This document shows positions 63,238-64,000 of a stretch of 64,000 nt of DNA, piece by piece. The notes beneath the pieces were generated by a model. That model had not been told where the DNA came from. It searched no databases and saw nothing but the letters and a program-made list of their open reading frames with translations. Source of the stretch: Actinomyces sp. S6-Spd3 (GTDB lineage Bacteria; Actinomycetota; Actinomycetes; Actinomycetales; Actinomycetaceae); NCBI RefSeq assembly GCF_000758755.1, contig NZ_JRMV01000275.1:1-64000 (forward strand), given 5' to 3'. The first letter of the stretch is position 1. Each line of letters begins with the position of its first letter. The position numbers and the translations under genes were made by a program.

Positions 63238-64000
63238 TCATTCACTCCATGCGGGGGCAAGGGTCGGAGCATCATAAAGGGTAAGGATATCCGGACGCGC
63301 GCGCATTAAGGTCAGCGACAGACCGTCCATATCGTCACTGGTGACAAAACGCCCACTCTTCATACGAGCGATAGTTTCGCCAATGCAACGTGCATATTCT
63401 TCTATTGCGGAGCACGCATATTTCAGGTCTTCCTCAGGGGCAGACCCCAAGTTATTCACCAGAACGATCACTTCTTCGCTGCCTGGAGGAAGTTGGCTAA
63501 AAACTTCCTTAACGGCTTGAAAAATGACCTCGGAGCGCGTCGAATACGGAAGCGTTGAAACGCCCTTTTCTCCGTGGATTCCAACTCCCATTTCGGCATG
63601 CCCTTTGGCAAGATCGAAGGAGAGCTTTCCGTCGGGCGTTGTAGGGGCACGGAAACAAATCCCATAGCTGACGATCGTCTGTTCAATTTCGGCTGCAAGC
63701 TGACCGAGCTCCTCGCTTGTCATTGCAAGCGATGCGCCGGCACCAAGAATTTTCTCGTATAAGACTGTGCCTGCAATTCCTCGCGCTCCTTGCGAAACCC
63801 CGCGAGTTGCTAGATCGTCATGAACGTATACCAGCGTACAGGCAACGCCCGTGTCTTCAAGAAGCTCCACTGCCAGTTGAAAATTGAGCACATCCCCGGT
63901 GTAGTTCTTGACGATAGCAAGGACTTCTTCCGCAGGGGTCTCTTCGATCATTCGAGTGATGAGCTGAGCAATATCCGGGGCAGAAGGCGCAGTAAAGTGT
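63238..64000 (-). CDS. dhaK: Dihydroxyacetone kinase subunit DhaK (5' part beyond window)
   Basis: DhaK binds dihydroxyacetone covalently through a His and phosphorylates it with DhaL. Only the C-terminal 250 or so residues are here: VKNYTGDVLNF, SQGARGIAGTVLYEKI, the region GVGIHGEKG with the binding His, LVNNLGSAPEEDL and DMDGLSLTLMRA. The frame stays open to base 64000 (a peptide ending in APDIAQLITR before the internal Met), so the start lies outside. Expect about 80 more residues at the 5' side. Order dhaK-dhaL-dhaM, all within a few bases of each other. Confidence 0.95.
   Translation of the reverse strand, partial: HFTAPSAPDIAQLITRMIEETPAEEVLAIVKNYTGDVLNFQLAVELLEDTGVACTLVYVHDDLATRGVSQGARGIAGTVLYEKILGAGASLAMTSEELGQLAAEIEQTIVSYGICFRAPTTPDGKLSFDLAKGHAEMGVGIHGEKGVSTLPYSTRSEVIFQAVKEVFSQLPPGSEEVIVLVNNLGSAPEEDLKYACSAIEEYARCIGETIARMKSGRFVTSDDMDGLSLTLMRARPDILTLYDAPTLAPAWSE

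Noticed and set aside
1-64000. CRISPR arrays, insertion sequences, prophage or toxin-antitoxin genes
   Set aside because: I looked for short regular repeats, transposase or integrase-like frames and small paired genes; the only recombinase is XerC in its usual context.

Overview
This window looks like chromosomal core genome of a mid-GC actinobacterium, most likely an Actinomyces-like member of Actinomycetaceae. The grouping rests on lineage-typical genes and gene orders: homodimeric aceE beside a DUF3052 gene, a DUF3145 protein, DUF2469 beside rnhB-lepB, dxr - site-2 protease - ispG, an MetAP with an N-terminal Pro-rich extension, polyphosphate glucokinase, DivIVA-repeat proteins, a long acidic tail on bS16, and yraN-comM-dprA-xerC next to rpsB. 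The genus is inference. I saw no prophage, insertion sequence or CRISPR array.

Region by region. 1-350: 5' end of a 16S rRNA gene (minus), with its leader and promoter. 352-4301: tyrS, an O-antigen-ligase-like membrane protein, argR and a flavodoxin-domain protein (all minus). 4354-8098: pheST (minus). 8237-10839: panB, map and ppgK (plus). 10912-11266: RNase P RNA (minus). 11305-13732: yaaA (plus), then a zinc-ribbon-like protein and a Nif3-like protein (minus). 13832-17117: lipB, lipA and an AMP-forming acyl ligase, overlapping by ATGA junctions. 17205-22936: a glycoside catabolic locus (decayed sugar-binding lipoprotein, GH5-like enzyme, GH38 alpha-mannosidase, divergent LacI regulator). 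23038-25132: ndh, tRNA-Val(UAC) and a DUF3052 protein. 25411-33686: aceE, aspA, an ACP-like protein, a DUF3145 protein, def, proS and an SRPBCC protein. 33768-43321: ispG, site-2 protease, dxr, DivIVA-repeat protein, rlmN, cdsA, frr, pyrH, tsf and rpsB, all minus. 43681-48255: a degenerate M23 protein (plus) facing xerC-dprA-comM-yraN (minus). 48420-53537: DUF2469, rnhB, lepB, rplS, a TrmD-GNAT fusion, rimM, khpA and rpsP (minus). 53763-61790: an amidohydrolase, ffh, ftsY, a small membrane protein and smc. 61836-64000: dhaM, dhaL and dhaK (dhaK runs off the window).

Most of the window is housekeeping: translation (tyrS, pheST, proS, tsf, rpsB, rplS, rpsP, frr, trmD, rimM, map, def), protein export (ffh, ftsY, lepB), isoprenoids and phospholipid (dxr, ispG, cdsA), the pyruvate-lipoate axis (aceE, lipAB), and DNA maintenance (smc, xerC, dprA, comM, rnhB). 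Observations I rank highest: (1) two near-identical, oppositely oriented sites, each with two DnaA-box-like motifs, placed 49 and 64 bases upstream of the M23 gene and the yraN-comM-dprA-xerC operon; (2) a TrmD fused to a GNAT acetyltransferase domain; (3) an ACP-like protein with Thr at the phosphopantetheine Ser position, beside DUF3145 but without fab genes; (4) an acyl-AMP ligase overlapping lipA; (5) an apparent N-glycan or mannoside locus whose transporter binding protein has decayed. Nothing here forms an obvious new defence or mobile system. Several start sites below differ from the longest open frame and were chosen from ribosome binding sites and family N-termini.
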